DNA from: Amycolatopsis vastitatis
GTDB lineage: Bacteria; Actinomycetota; Actinomycetes; Mycobacteriales; Pseudonocardiaceae
NCBI RefSeq assembly: GCF_002234595.1
Contig: NZ_NMUL01000031.1
Coordinates: 219,049 to 283,048, forward strand
DNA: 64,000 bases
Reading direction: 5' to 3'
The notes under the pieces are model-generated. The model saw only the letters and a list, made by a program, of their open reading frames with translations. It searched no databases and had not been told where the DNA came from. Below, piece after piece: positions 1 through 8,287 of the stretch (position 1 is the stretch's first letter; each line of letters starts with the position of its first letter). A program made the position numbers and the translations under genes.

Positions 1-54
1 CTCCGCCGCCAGCATCAGGCCCACCGGGCCCGCTCCGATCACCGCGACCTCCAT
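1..54 (-). CDS. FAD-dependent monooxygenase, N-terminal fragment (cut by window edge)
   Basis: Only the first 18 codons are inside the window. They read as a short beta strand followed by GAGPVG, the dinucleotide-binding GxGxxG loop found at the N-terminus of group A flavin monooxygenases and related FAD oxidoreductases. An AAGGAGGG ribosome binding site lies just upstream of the ATG. The gene diverges from the HTH/Clp-N pair and shares with it a control region holding two palindromes. The FAD-binding start is clear; the substrate cannot be judged from this fragment. Confidence 0.8.
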   Translation of the reverse strand, partial: MEVAVIGAGPVGLMLAAE

Positions 55-70
55 GACGTCCCTCCTTCGT

Positions 71-110
71 GTCAGTTCAAACTGACGAGAGTGTCAGGCT
101 AGACTGACAC
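71..110. promoter_or_regulatory. Two adjacent palindromic operators in a divergent promoter
   Basis: Positions 71-86 hold GTCAGTT and AACTGAC as perfect 7-base arms around CA. Positions 91-110 hold GTGTCAG and CTGACAC as perfect 7-base arms around six bases. TTCAAA (76-81) and TAGACT (100-105), 18 bases apart, resemble -35 and -10 boxes for the rightward gene at 114, so each palindrome overlaps one box. The start codon follows the -10 box closely, suggesting a leaderless mRNA. The sites suit a dimeric repressor, possibly the HTH protein encoded next to them. That assignment is inference. Confidence 0.7.
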
Positions 111-113
111 ACC

Positions 114-317
114 ATGGAAGCGGAAGAGCTTTCGGGACGCGTCTCGGAAACGGACCCGGCCGTGGCGCTGCGGGCGGTGGGTGCCCTGCACCGGCTCGCC
201 GAGCAGGTCGAAGCGGTGGCCGTCGCGCACGCCCGCGAGCGTGGCTGGTCGTGGGAGCAGATCGGCGACGCGCTCGGCGTCGCCCGGCAGTCCGTGCACG
301 CGAAGTACGGGAAGTGA
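114..317 (+). CDS. Small helix-turn-helix protein
   Basis: A 67-residue protein. The last 22 residues (about 46-67, from WSWEQIGDALGV to the end) read as a helix-turn-helix in which the recognition helix ends at the C-terminus. The first half is predicted amphipathic helix and could dimerise. The ATG lies 8 bases after a TAGACT box. The gene is followed after 7 bases by a Clp-N-domain gene, so the two are almost certainly co-transcribed. It probably binds the palindromes in its own promoter region and controls the divergent flavin monooxygenase. The ligand is unknown. Confidence 0.75.
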   Translation: MEAEELSGRVSETDPAVALRAVGALHRLAEQVEAVAVAHARERGWSWEQIGDALGVARQSVHAKYGK

Positions 318-324
318 GGCCACC

Positions 325-789
325 GTGCTCGACCGGCTGATCGCGAAGAGCCCGTTCGCCGCGGTGCTGACCGCGGCCCTGGAAGAGTCCCGCCGCCGCG
401 GCGACCGGCGGCTCGGCACGGAACACCTGCTGCTGGGCCTGCTGCACGACCCGGGCAGCGCGCTCGCGCTCGGCATCGGCTTGGCCGACGCCCGCGCGGC
501 ACTGGACCGCCTGGACCGGGCGGCCCTGACCGCGCTCGGCATCGAGGTGGAAGGTCTCCGCCCGGCCGAAGTCCCGCCGCGGCACGGGAAGCTGACGCTG
601 GGAGCGTTCACGTCCAGTGCGCGCGCGGTCGTCAACGAGGCGATCCGCGGGACGCCGCGGCCGCGTGATCCGGCGCGGCTGCTGCGGGTGCTGGTGGACC
701 TGGCGCCACCCGACCCGGCGGCCGAACTGCTCGTGGAACTGGGTGCCGACCGCGAAGCGGTTCGCCGTCGGCTTGATTCGGCCACCTGA
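325..789 (+). CDS. Stand-alone Clp N-terminal domain protein
   Basis: A 154-residue protein beginning at GTG 325, which lies 7 bases after the HTH stop. LTAALEESRRRGDRRLGTEHLLLGLLHD (residues about 13-40, written here only as a span) is the helical repeat signature of the ClpA/ClpC N domain, with a degenerate second repeat near residues 85-120. In Clp chaperones this domain binds adaptors or substrates. Here it is not attached to any AAA+ module. Its pairing with an HTH protein suggests it senses or modulates the regulator, which is inference. The family assignment is good and the role unknown. Confidence 0.75.
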   Translation: MLDRLIAKSPFAAVLTAALEESRRRGDRRLGTEHLLLGLLHDPGSALALGIGLADARAALDRLDRAALTALGIEVEGLRPAEVPPRHGKLTLGAFTSSARAVVNEAIRGTPRPRDPARLLRVLVDLAPPDPAAELLVELGADREAVRRRLDSAT

Positions 790-843
790 TCTCGCGTTCT
801 TGGCTACGGTGGGCGAGCCGGAAAAAGAGAAACAGGAGGACGG

Positions 844-3800
844 GTGCCGCGTCCGGAGCGACCCTTGGATCCCGGGGACGATCTGCTCACCGAATTCGCC
901 GCCGGTCTCCGGCGTTTGCGCGAGAGCGCCGGAAATCCGACCTACCGCGAGCTCGGGCGGCGCGCGCACTACTCGGCGGGCACGCTCTCCGAAGCCGCCG
1001 GCGGGCGGAAACTCCCCAGCTTGGCCGTCACGCTGGCTTACGTCCGGGCCTGCGGCGGGGAGCCGGGGGAATGGGAGGAGCGCTGGCACGCCGTCGCCGA
1101 CGAATCGCGCCGGGACGGTGCCGATTCACCGTCGGAGCCACCACCCGGGGAAATCCCGCCCTACGTCGGTCTGGCCGCTTTCTCCCCCGACGACGCGGGC
1201 CGGTTCTTCGGCCGGGAACGGCTGGTCGAAAAGCTCGTGGAGCGGTTGGGGAGACAGCGTTTTCTCGCCGTTCTCGGCGCGTCCGGCTCGGGAAAGTCGT
1301 CCCTGCTGCGGGCCGGCCTGCTGCCCTCGGTGAAGGGGCCCGCCGTGCTGCTCACCCCGGGCGCCCGGCCGCTGCAGGAGTGCGCGGTCAAGTTCGCCGC
1401 CGCGCTCGGCGTCACGCCCGGCGCCCTGTTCGACGACTTCACCGCGCACCCGCGCAACCTCGGGCTCGCCGCCCGCCAGCTGGCCGACGGCGGCGACGAG
1501 GACCTCGTGCTGGTCGTCGACCAGTTCGAAGAGGTCTTCACGCTCTGCCAGGACGACCAGGAGCGCGCGCGGTTCCTCGGCGCGCTCGTCACCGCGACCA
1601 CCGAGGCCGCCAGCCGGACCCGCGTGGTGCTCGGCGTCCGCACCGACTTCTACACCCACTGCGCGCGCCACGCGGAGCTCGCCGAGGTCCTGCAGGACGC
1701 CCAGGTCCTGGTCGGCCCGATGACCACCGAGGAGCTGCGGCAGGCGATCTCGCGACCGGCCGTCGACGCCGGGTACCGCGTCGAGAACGCCCTGGTCTCC
1801 CAGCTCGTCGCGGACGCCACCGGCCAGCCCGGCGTGCTGCCGCTGCTGTCGCACGCGCTGCTGGAGACGTGGCGGCGCCGCCGCGGCACCACCCTCACCC
1901 TGGTGGCGTACGAGTCGACCGGCGGCGTCGAGCGGGCCATCGCGCAGACGTCCGAGGCCACCTTCGCGAAGCTGTCCGGACGTCAGCAGCAGCTGGCGCG
2001 GCAGATCTTCCTCCGGATGACCGCGCTCGGCGAGGGCACCGAAGACACCAAGCGCCGGATCAGCCGTTCCGAGATCGACACCGAGGACGAAGACACCGCC
2101 GTCGTGCTCGGCGAGCTGGCCGCGGCCCGGCTGGTCACCCTCGACGACACCGGCATCGAGATCGCCCACGAAGCCCTCATCCGCGGCTGGCCGCGGCTGC
2201 GCGGGTGGCTCACCGAGGACCGCGAAGGGCTGCGCGTGCACCGCCAGCTCACCGAAGCGACCGACGCGTGGGAGTCCGTCGAAGAGGATCCCGGCTGGCT
2301 CTACCGCGGCACCCGGCTGGCCATCGCGCGGGAGTGGGCCGCGCGGCAGGACTCCGCGCTGTCGCGGCGGGAACGGCGGTTCCTCGACGCCAGCCTGGCC
2401 GTCGAGCACGCCGAACAGGAGCGCGACCGCCGTCACTCCCGGCGCCTGTGGCAGCTGGTCGCGCTGCTCGCGGTGCTGCTGGTCTTCGCCGTGACCGCCA
2501 CCGTCTACGCCGTGCGCGCGCAGACCACGGCCACCGACCAGCGCAACAGCGCGCTGGCCCAGAAGCTGGCCGGCCAGGCGCAGGAGATGCGCGGCACCAA
2601 CCCCGCGCTGGCGGCCCAGCTCGCGCTCGCCGCGTACCGCCTCGACCCGAGCCCCGAAGCCCGCAGCAGTGTGCTCATCATGTTCGCGACGCCGTACGCG
2701 ACGCGGCTCACCGGGCACACCGGCCGGGTGAACACGGTCGCCCTCCGCCCGGACGGGCAGGTTCTCGCCACGGCCAGCTGGGACGGCACGGCCCGGCTCT
2801 GGGACGTCCGCGACCAGCACCACCCGGTGCCGCTGGGTGTTCTCACCGGCCACACCGGCAACGTCAACAACGTCGCCTTCTCGGCCGACGGCCGGACCGT
2901 CGCCACCGCGGGCTTCGACGGCACCGTCCGCGTCTGGGACGTCTCCGACCCGGCCCGGCCGGGTCCGGGCGTGATCATCGAACGCCACTCCGGCAAGTCC
3001 TACGCCGTCGCCTTCAGCCCGAAGGGGCCGCTGCTGGCGACCGGCGACGTCGACGGCACGATCCGGCTGTACGACACCGCCGAGGCCGCCCGCCCGCGGC
3101 CGGCCGGGGAGCTGACCGGGCACACCTCGTACGTCAACAACCTCGCCTTCAGCGCCGACGGCCGGCTGCTCGCCTCGGCGTCGGCCGACAAGACCGCGCG
3201 CGTCTGGGACGTCGCTTCGCGGCGGCAGCTCGGCATCGCGGCCGGGCACACCGACGTCGTGCACTCGGTCGCGTTCAACCCCGCCGGGAACACCCTCGCC
3301 ACGGCGAGCCAGGACCAGACCGCGCGGCTGTGGGACATCGGCGGCCCGGCCCACCCGGCGCAGCTTTCGGTGCTGACGGCGCACAAGGCGATCGTGCGTT
3401 CGGTCGCGTTCACCGCCGACGGGCGCACCCTCGCCACCACCGGGTTCGACCGCACCGCCCGGCTCTGGGACGTCGCCGACCCGAGGCAGCCGCGCCAGCT
3501 GGCGTCACTGGCCGGGCAGACCGGCGCGGTCGTCTCGGCGGTGTTCACCCGCGACGGCCGCACCCTCGCCACGGCGAGCGACGACCAGACCGCCCGGATG
3601 TGGGACCTGCCGGGGCCGTCCGCCCCCGTGCACACGGCCAAGACGTGCCACGCGGCCTTCCGCCAGGACGGCAAGCTGCTCGCCACCGGCGGCTACGACC
3701 AGGTCGTGCGGCTGCGCGACCTGTCCGTCCCCGGCTCGCCCCGCGCCCTCGCCCCGGTCGGCGGCTTCGGCAACGCCGTCTGCGGCGTCGCGATCAGCCC

Positions 3801-4635
3801 GGACGGCCGGACGCTGGCCACCGGCAGCTGGGACCACACGATGACGCTGCGGGACATCACCGACCCGGCCCACCCGGGGCCGCCGGTGGTGTTCAGCCGG
3901 CCCCACGACGACATCGACGCGGTCGCGTTCAGCCCGGACGGCCGGATCCTCGCGACGGCGGGCGACGGGCACACGGTCCGGCTCTGGGACCTCGCCGACC
4001 GCACCCGGCCGGTGGAGATCGCCAAGCTCGAGGGCCACACCGACGACGTCCACACGCTCGCCTTCAGCCCCGACGGCCGGACCCTCGCCAGCGCCGGCTG
4101 GGACCACACCGCCCGGCTCTGGGACGTCTCGGCGCCCCGGACCCCGCGGCCGCTCGCGAAACTCGAAGGGCACACCGACACGATCTTCTCGATCGCTTTC
4201 AGCCCCGACGGCAGGAAAGCCGCCACCGGAAGCGCCGACCGGACGGTCCGCGTCTGGGACGTCACCACCCCCGCCACGGCGCACGCGGTGGCGGTGCTCC
4301 AGGGGCACACGGACAACGTCATGGGAGTGTCCTTCAGCGGCGATGGCCGGACCCTGGCGTCCGGCAGCTACGACCGCACCGTCCGGCTGTGGGACACCAC
4401 CCGCTTCGAGCCGTACGCGGTCCTGCTCGAGGAGCTCGACCGCGTCTACGACGTCCGGTACGCCCCGGACGGCCACACGTTGGTGAGCGCGGTCGCGGAC
4501 GGGACGGTACGGTTGTCCGAAACCGATCCTGACCGGGCGGCCGAAAGAATCTGTGCGGTGACGTCACCCCCGATCACGGAAGCCGAGTGGACGGCGAGCC
4601 TCCCCGGCCTCGACTACACCCCACCCTGCCGCTGA
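844..4635 (+). CDS. HTH-nSTAND NTPase-WD40 protein
   Basis: A 1263-residue multidomain protein starting at GTG 844 behind an ACAGGAGG site. Residues about 14-85 form an XRE-like HTH. A STAND-type NTPase follows, with Walker A GASGSGKSS (145-153) and Walker B LVLVVDQFEE (221-230), then a helical arm. One membrane-spanning stretch lies at about 535-556. From about residue 621 come 14 WD40 repeats ending in WD pairs, enough for two seven-bladed propellers, and a short cysteine-containing tail. STAND proteins are signal-gated switches, and this architecture is linked to regulation and biological conflict in multicellular bacteria. Its trigger and output are unknown. Confidence 0.9.
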   Translation: MPRPERPLDPGDDLLTEFAAGLRRLRESAGNPTYRELGRRAHYSAGTLSEAAGGRKLPSLAVTLAYVRACGGEPGEWEERWHAVADESRRDGADSPSEPPPGEIPPYVGLAAFSPDDAGRFFGRERLVEKLVERLGRQRFLAVLGASGSGKSSLLRAGLLPSVKGPAVLLTPGARPLQECAVKFAAALGVTPGALFDDFTAHPRNLGLAARQLADGGDEDLVLVVDQFEEVFTLCQDDQERARFLGALVTATTEAASRTRVVLGVRTDFYTHCARHAELAEVLQDAQVLVGPMTTEELRQAISRPAVDAGYRVENALVSQLVADATGQPGVLPLLSHALLETWRRRRGTTLTLVAYESTGGVERAIAQTSEATFAKLSGRQQQLARQIFLRMTALGEGTEDTKRRISRSEIDTEDEDTAVVLGELAAARLVTLDDTGIEIAHEALIRGWPRLRGWLTEDREGLRVHRQLTEATDAWESVEEDPGWLYRGTRLAIAREWAARQDSALSRRERRFLDASLAVEHAEQERDRRHSRRLWQLVALLAVLLVFAVTATVYAVRAQTTATDQRNSALAQKLAGQAQEMRGTNPALAAQLALAAYRLDPSPEARSSVLIMFATPYATRLTGHTGRVNTVALRPDGQVLATASWDGTARLWDVRDQHHPVPLGVLTGHTGNVNNVAFSADGRTVATAGFDGTVRVWDVSDPARPGPGVIIERHSGKSYAVAFSPKGPLLATGDVDGTIRLYDTAEAARPRPAGELTGHTSYVNNLAFSADGRLLASASADKTARVWDVASRRQLGIAAGHTDVVHSVAFNPAGNTLATASQDQTARLWDIGGPAHPAQLSVLTAHKAIVRSVAFTADGRTLATTGFDRTARLWDVADPRQPRQLASLAGQTGAVVSAVFTRDGRTLATASDDQTARMWDLPGPSAPVHTAKTCHAAFRQDGKLLATGGYDQVVRLRDLSVPGSPRALAPVGGFGNAVCGVAISPDGRTLATGSWDHTMTLRDITDPAHPGPPVVFSRPHDDIDAVAFSPDGRILATAGDGHTVRLWDLADRTRPVEIAKLEGHTDDVHTLAFSPDGRTLASAGWDHTARLWDVSAPRTPRPLAKLEGHTDTIFSIAFSPDGRKAATGSADRTVRVWDVTTPATAHAVAVLQGHTDNVMGVSFSGDGRTLASGSYDRTVRLWDTTRFEPYAVLLEELDRVYDVRYAPDGHTLVSAVADGTVRLSETDPDRAAERICAVTSPPITEAEWTASLPGLDYTPPCR

Positions 4636-4728
4636 AGTTGTTCGGCGTTGTTGTTCGGCGCCGCCGCGCGGACACCGAACAATGTTTGTCCACTAGACAT
4701 GCGGTCAGACGTTCACTTCACCGGGGGT

Positions 4729-4789
4729 CTGAAGGGCTCCTTCCAGCGCACGGGAACCCCGCCTCCCGTCCCTCGAAGGAGCCCTTCAG
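4729..4789. repeat. Large inverted repeat between convergent genes, terminator-like
   Basis: CTGAAGGGCTCCTTC (4729-4743) and its exact complement (4775-4789) form a 15-bp stem. Inside the loop, ACGGGA (4750-4755) and TCCCGT (4764-4769) can form a second stem. It lies between the 3' ends of the nSTAND gene and the helicase-like gene, so it could stop transcription from both sides. No T-run follows. It is one of several large intergenic hairpins in this window. Confidence 0.7.
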
Positions 4790-4816
4790 CATTTCGTCGG
4801 CACGGTCCCGTTTGCC

Positions 4817-6931
4817 TCAAGCCGTCGGGATCCAGTCCGGGTCCGAGGCCAGGACCGTCAGCTGCTGCGTCGCCCGGGTCAGTGCCACGTACAGCACCCG
4901 CCGGCCCGTCGTCGACTCGCTGATCAGGTCCACCGGCTCCACCAGCACCACCGCGTCGTACTCCAGGCCCTTCGAATCCAGGCTGCCCACGACCTTCAGC
5001 CGCTCGTCCGCCTGGCCCGACAGCCAGCCCCCGACCTCCGGCACCCGGTCCATCGCCGTGATCACGCCGACCGTGCCTTCGACCGCGCCCAGCAGCTCCT
5101 TCACCGCCGCCTGCGTCGCCGCCGCCAGGCCGGTCGCCTCCACCGGGCGGACCTCCGGCTCCACGCCGGTGCGGCGGACCGCCACCGGCAGCTCGCCGGC
5201 CTCCGCGTGCCCGGCCACCACCTTCGCCGCCAGGTCGAAGATCTCCGCCGAGTTCCGGTAGTTCGTCCGCAGCGTGAACCGCCGCCGGGTCGTCTTCACC
5301 CCGAACGCCTGGTCGCGCGCCGAAGCCGCTTCCGCCGGGTCCGGCCAGGAGCTCTGCACCGGGTCGCCGACCACCGTCCAGCTCGCGTACTTCCCGCGCC
5401 GGCCCACCATCCGCCACTGCATCGGCGAAAGGTCCTGCGACTCGTCGACCACCACGTGCGAGTACTCGTCGTAGTGCTCCGGCCGCGTCGGCGCGCCGCC
5501 CGAGCGCTCCGGCCCGACCTCGATCACCTGGCGGCGCTTGCGCTTCGGCTCCGGCCCGATCAGGACGCGCAGCTCGTCCAGCAGCGCCACGTCCGCGATC
5601 GACCAGCCCCGCGACCGGTCCGCGAAGTCCGCGGCCAGCATCGAGATTTCCTGCCGGTTCAGCACGCCCTTCGCCACCGAAGCCAGCCGCTTCTCCTCAC
5701 CCAGCCACTTCAGGATCTGCGCCGGGTACAGCACCGGCCACCACACGACCAGGAACCGGTGGAAGTCGATCCGCTCGCCCAGGTCGGTGATCAGCTCGGC
5801 GCGGTCGATCTGCCTGCCGTCGTCCTTCGCGTGCTCCTCGGCCTTCGCCGCCAGCGCGTCGAGCAGCAGCTCCGCCGCCCGGATGCGCGACCGGTTCGGC
5901 GGCGCGCCCTGCGTGTGGGCCTTGCGGCGCACCTTCTCCAGCTCGCGTGCCGACAGCTTCAGCACTTCGCCGCGGTAGACGATCCGCATCTCCTCCGGCG
6001 CGCCCGGTGGTGTGTCGCGCAGCGCCCGCAGCAGCACCTTCCGCATCCGCAGCGACCCCTTGACCGCGGCGAGCGGCGCCGCGTCCTGGCGCGTCGCCTC
6101 CAGGCCGTCGAGGACTTCGCCGAGCGCGCGCAGTTCGACGTTCGTTTCCCCCATCGAGGGGAGGACGCGCGAGATGTAGCTGGTGAACACGCCCGACGGC
6201 CCGATCACGAGCACGCCGGCCCCGCCGAGCTGGCGGCGGTAGCGGTACAGCAGGTAGGCGGCGCGGTGCAGCGCGACGGCCGTCTTGCCGGTGCCGGGCC
6301 CGCCGGTGATCTCGGTGACCCCGCGCCACGGCGCCCGGATCACCTCGTCCTGCTCCTTCTGGATGGTCGCGACGATGTCGCGCATCTTCTCGCCGCGCGA
6401 GCGCCCCAGCGCGGCCATCAGCGCGCCTTCGCCGACGATCTGCATGTCCTCGGGCACGGCGTCGGCGATCAGGACGTCGTCGTCGACGTCCAGGACGTTC
6501 TGGCCGGAGCAGCGGATCACGCGCCGCCGCACGACGTCCATCGGCTCTTCGGCGGTGGCCTGGTAGAACGCCGCCGCGGCCGGCGCGCGCCAGTCCGTGA
6601 CGAGGTTGTCGAACTCGGCGTCGCGGATGCCGAGCCTGCCGACGTAGGTGCGTTCGCCCTCGCGGTCGTCGAGCCTGCCGAAGACGAGCCCCTCGTACTC
6701 GGCGTCGAGCGACTGGAGCGTCTGGTTGGCGTGGTAGACCATCATGTCGCGCTCGAACAGCATCGACGCCTGTTCGAAGATCGCCTCGCGCTGCGCCCCT
6801 TGGCCGATTTCGTAGCCCTTCGTGCGCATGGCCTCGGCTTGGGCACGCAGTTCGTCCAGACGGGTGTACACGCGATCGACGTGGGCTTGTTCGATGGCGA
6901 TCTCGGCCCGTCTGACCCGAGGTTCGGACAC
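4817..6931 (-). CDS. HelD/HelR-like RNA polymerase recycling ATPase
   Basis: A 704-residue UvrD/Rep-like superfamily 1 ATPase. An N-terminal coiled coil (about 5-85) precedes a DWRAP motif near residue 113 and Walker A GGPGTGKT (210-217). Walker B reads VVVDESQDLSP near residue 490, and the C-terminal motifs include DSKGLEYD and LYVALTRA. The long coiled coil plus DWRAP is typical of HelD. HelD proteins enter the RNA polymerase channels and release stalled polymerase, and the HelR branch gives rifamycin tolerance. I saw no rifamycin-associated element upstream, so I do not call resistance. Confidence 0.85.
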   Translation of the reverse strand: MSEPRVRRAEIAIEQAHVDRVYTRLDELRAQAEAMRTKGYEIGQGAQREAIFEQASMLFERDMMVYHANQTLQSLDAEYEGLVFGRLDDREGERTYVGRLGIRDAEFDNLVTDWRAPAAAAFYQATAEEPMDVVRRRVIRCSGQNVLDVDDDVLIADAVPEDMQIVGEGALMAALGRSRGEKMRDIVATIQKEQDEVIRAPWRGVTEITGGPGTGKTAVALHRAAYLLYRYRRQLGGAGVLVIGPSGVFTSYISRVLPSMGETNVELRALGEVLDGLEATRQDAAPLAAVKGSLRMRKVLLRALRDTPPGAPEEMRIVYRGEVLKLSARELEKVRRKAHTQGAPPNRSRIRAAELLLDALAAKAEEHAKDDGRQIDRAELITDLGERIDFHRFLVVWWPVLYPAQILKWLGEEKRLASVAKGVLNRQEISMLAADFADRSRGWSIADVALLDELRVLIGPEPKRKRRQVIEVGPERSGGAPTRPEHYDEYSHVVVDESQDLSPMQWRMVGRRGKYASWTVVGDPVQSSWPDPAEAASARDQAFGVKTTRRRFTLRTNYRNSAEIFDLAAKVVAGHAEAGELPVAVRRTGVEPEVRPVEATGLAAATQAAVKELLGAVEGTVGVITAMDRVPEVGGWLSGQADERLKVVGSLDSKGLEYDAVVLVEPVDLISESTTGRRVLYVALTRATQQLTVLASDPDWIPTA

Positions 6932-7000
6932 GCATGGCTCCTTGACAGCTTCTGGATCGCCTCCGAGGGCGAAGAACGACTCTACGCGTTGGCTCCGGCG

Positions 7001-7016
7001 GGGACACCAATGTCCC
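7001..7016. promoter_or_regulatory. Short inverted repeat between divergent HelD-like gene and rsmD
   Basis: GGGACA and TGTCCC form perfect 6-base arms around CCAA in the 124-base divergent gap. It may be an operator. The arms are short, so chance is possible. Confidence 0.3.
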
Positions 7017-7055
7017 GGTCATGTGTGGCGCGCGCCGTCCCCGCACAATCGGGGG

Positions 7056-7616
7056 GTGACGAGGATCGTGGCCGGGACGGCGGGTGGGCGGCGGCTCAAG
7101 GTGCCGCCGAAGGGCACCCGGCCGACGTCCGAACGCGTGCGGGAAGCCCTGTTCAACGCCCTGGAGACAGCGGGCGAGGTGGACGGCGCCCGTGTCCTCG
7201 ACCTCTACGCCGGGTCCGGCGCCCTCGGCCTCGAAGCGCTGTCCCGCGGCGCGGCGGACGCGGTGTTCGTGGAGTCCGACCGGCGCGCGGTGGACGTCCT
7301 GCGCGGCAACGTCGCGGCGCTGGGACTGGGCGGCACGGTCCGGGCCGGACAGGTCGAGGCGGTGGTCGCCACGGCTGCCCCCGCCCCGTTCGACCTCGTC
7401 CTGGCCGACCCGCCCTACGCCGTCGACGCGGCCGCGCTCGGCAAGGTGCTCGCCGCGCTGGCGGCGGGCGGCTGGCTGGGCGGGAGCGCGCTCGTGGTGA
7501 TCGAGCGGGCGGCCCGCGACGGCTCGCCCGAGTGGCCGCCGGGCTTCGCGCCCTCGCGCGAAAAGAAGTACGGCGACACGGCGGTCTTCTGGGCCGAATA
7601 CACGCCTGTGGCGTGA
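7056..7616 (+). CDS. rsmD: 16S rRNA (guanine966-N2)-methyltransferase RsmD
   Basis: 186 residues from GTG 7056. RIVAGTAGGRRL at the N-terminus and RPTSERVREALFN are RsmD signatures. VLDLYAGSGALGLEAL is the SAM-binding loop and DLVLADPPY holds the NPPY-type catalytic motif (here DPPY). The enzyme methylates G966 of 16S rRNA in the 30S subunit. It sits just before coaD, the usual actinobacterial order. The start was chosen because the conserved N-terminus begins immediately there. Confidence 0.95.
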   Translation: MTRIVAGTAGGRRLKVPPKGTRPTSERVREALFNALETAGEVDGARVLDLYAGSGALGLEALSRGAADAVFVESDRRAVDVLRGNVAALGLGGTVRAGQVEAVVATAAPAPFDLVLADPPYAVDAAALGKVLAALAAGGWLGGSALVVIERAARDGSPEWPPGFAPSREKKYGDTAVFWAEYTPVA

Positions 7617-7659
7617 GCCACACGGCGGAGACGGGGTTCGGCACGGTAGCGTCCGCGCC

Positions 7660-8145
7660 ATGCGGCGTGCGGTCTGTCCCGGTTCCTACGATCCGGCCAC
7701 CAACGGGCACCTCGACATCATCGAGCGGGCGAGCAGGCTGTTCGACGAGGTCGTCGTCGCGGTGGGGGTGAACAAGAGCAAGAAGGGTCTCTTCGAGATC
7801 GAGGAGCGCCTGGAGATGCTGCGCGAAATCACCGCGAAGCTGCCGAACGTACGGGTCGGCTCGTGGGAGGGCCTGCTGGTCGACTACTGCCGTGACAACG
7901 ACATCGCGGCGGTGGCCAAGGGCCTGCGTTCGGTCAGCGACTTCGACTACGAGCTCCAGATGGCGCAGATGAACCGCGAGCTCACCGGCGTCGAAACGCT
8001 GCTGATGGCCAACAACCCGGCGTACGGGTTCGTGTCCAGCTCGCTGGTCAAGGAGGTCGCCGCGCTCGGCGGCGACATCGAGCGCTTCGTGCCGCCGATC
8101 GTCTACGACCGGCTCTCGGCGAAGTTCCCCAAGCTCGGGCGCTGA
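7660..8145 (+). CDS. coaD: Phosphopantetheine adenylyltransferase
   Basis: 161 residues, full length for the family. GSYDPATNGHLDII carries the nucleotidyltransferase (T/N)xGH motif, AVAKGLRSVSDFDYELQMA binds pantetheine, and SSSLVKE near the C-terminus is the second conserved triphosphate-contacting region. It transfers AMP from ATP to 4'-phosphopantetheine, the penultimate step of coenzyme A synthesis. It lies 43 bases after rsmD. A TAGCGT box (7647-7652) ends 7 bases before the ATG, which may mean a leaderless internal promoter. Confidence 0.97.
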   Translation: MRRAVCPGSYDPATNGHLDIIERASRLFDEVVVAVGVNKSKKGLFEIEERLEMLREITAKLPNVRVGSWEGLLVDYCRDNDIAAVAKGLRSVSDFDYELQMAQMNRELTGVETLLMANNPAYGFVSSSLVKEVAALGGDIERFVPPIVYDRLSAKFPKLGR

Positions 8146-8287
8146 CCCTCCACTGAGTCCACATCGGACGCCGGGTTGTCCGGTTCCCGTCGTTCGGCCC
8201 CCTCCGTTCGTCGGGACTTGCGCCCGGTGGCGCCGGAGTTCACATTCTCGTCCCCTGACGATCATCCGATCGGGTTACGGTCCGAAA

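Noticed and set aside
1126..3384. Long open frames antisense to the nSTAND-WD40 gene, with others on both strands of it
   Set aside because: They are a product of high GC and strong third-position bias. The proteins are Arg/Gly/Ala-rich without domains, and the sense frame has full domain support.
2698..4500. Regular DNA repeats of about 120-130 bases that might look like a CRISPR or satellite array
   Set aside because: They are in frame, uneven in length and encode WD40 repeats.
6932..7055. Rifamycin-associated element upstream of the HelD-like gene
   Set aside because: Only a 6-base-arm repeat is seen; nothing resembles the longer conserved element, so rifamycin control is not claimed.
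5207..7771. An 854-codon rightward frame covering the HelD-like gene and rsmD
   Set aside because: It is antisense to a well-supported ATPase and overlaps rsmD in another frame; its composition is Arg/Pro-rich low complexity.
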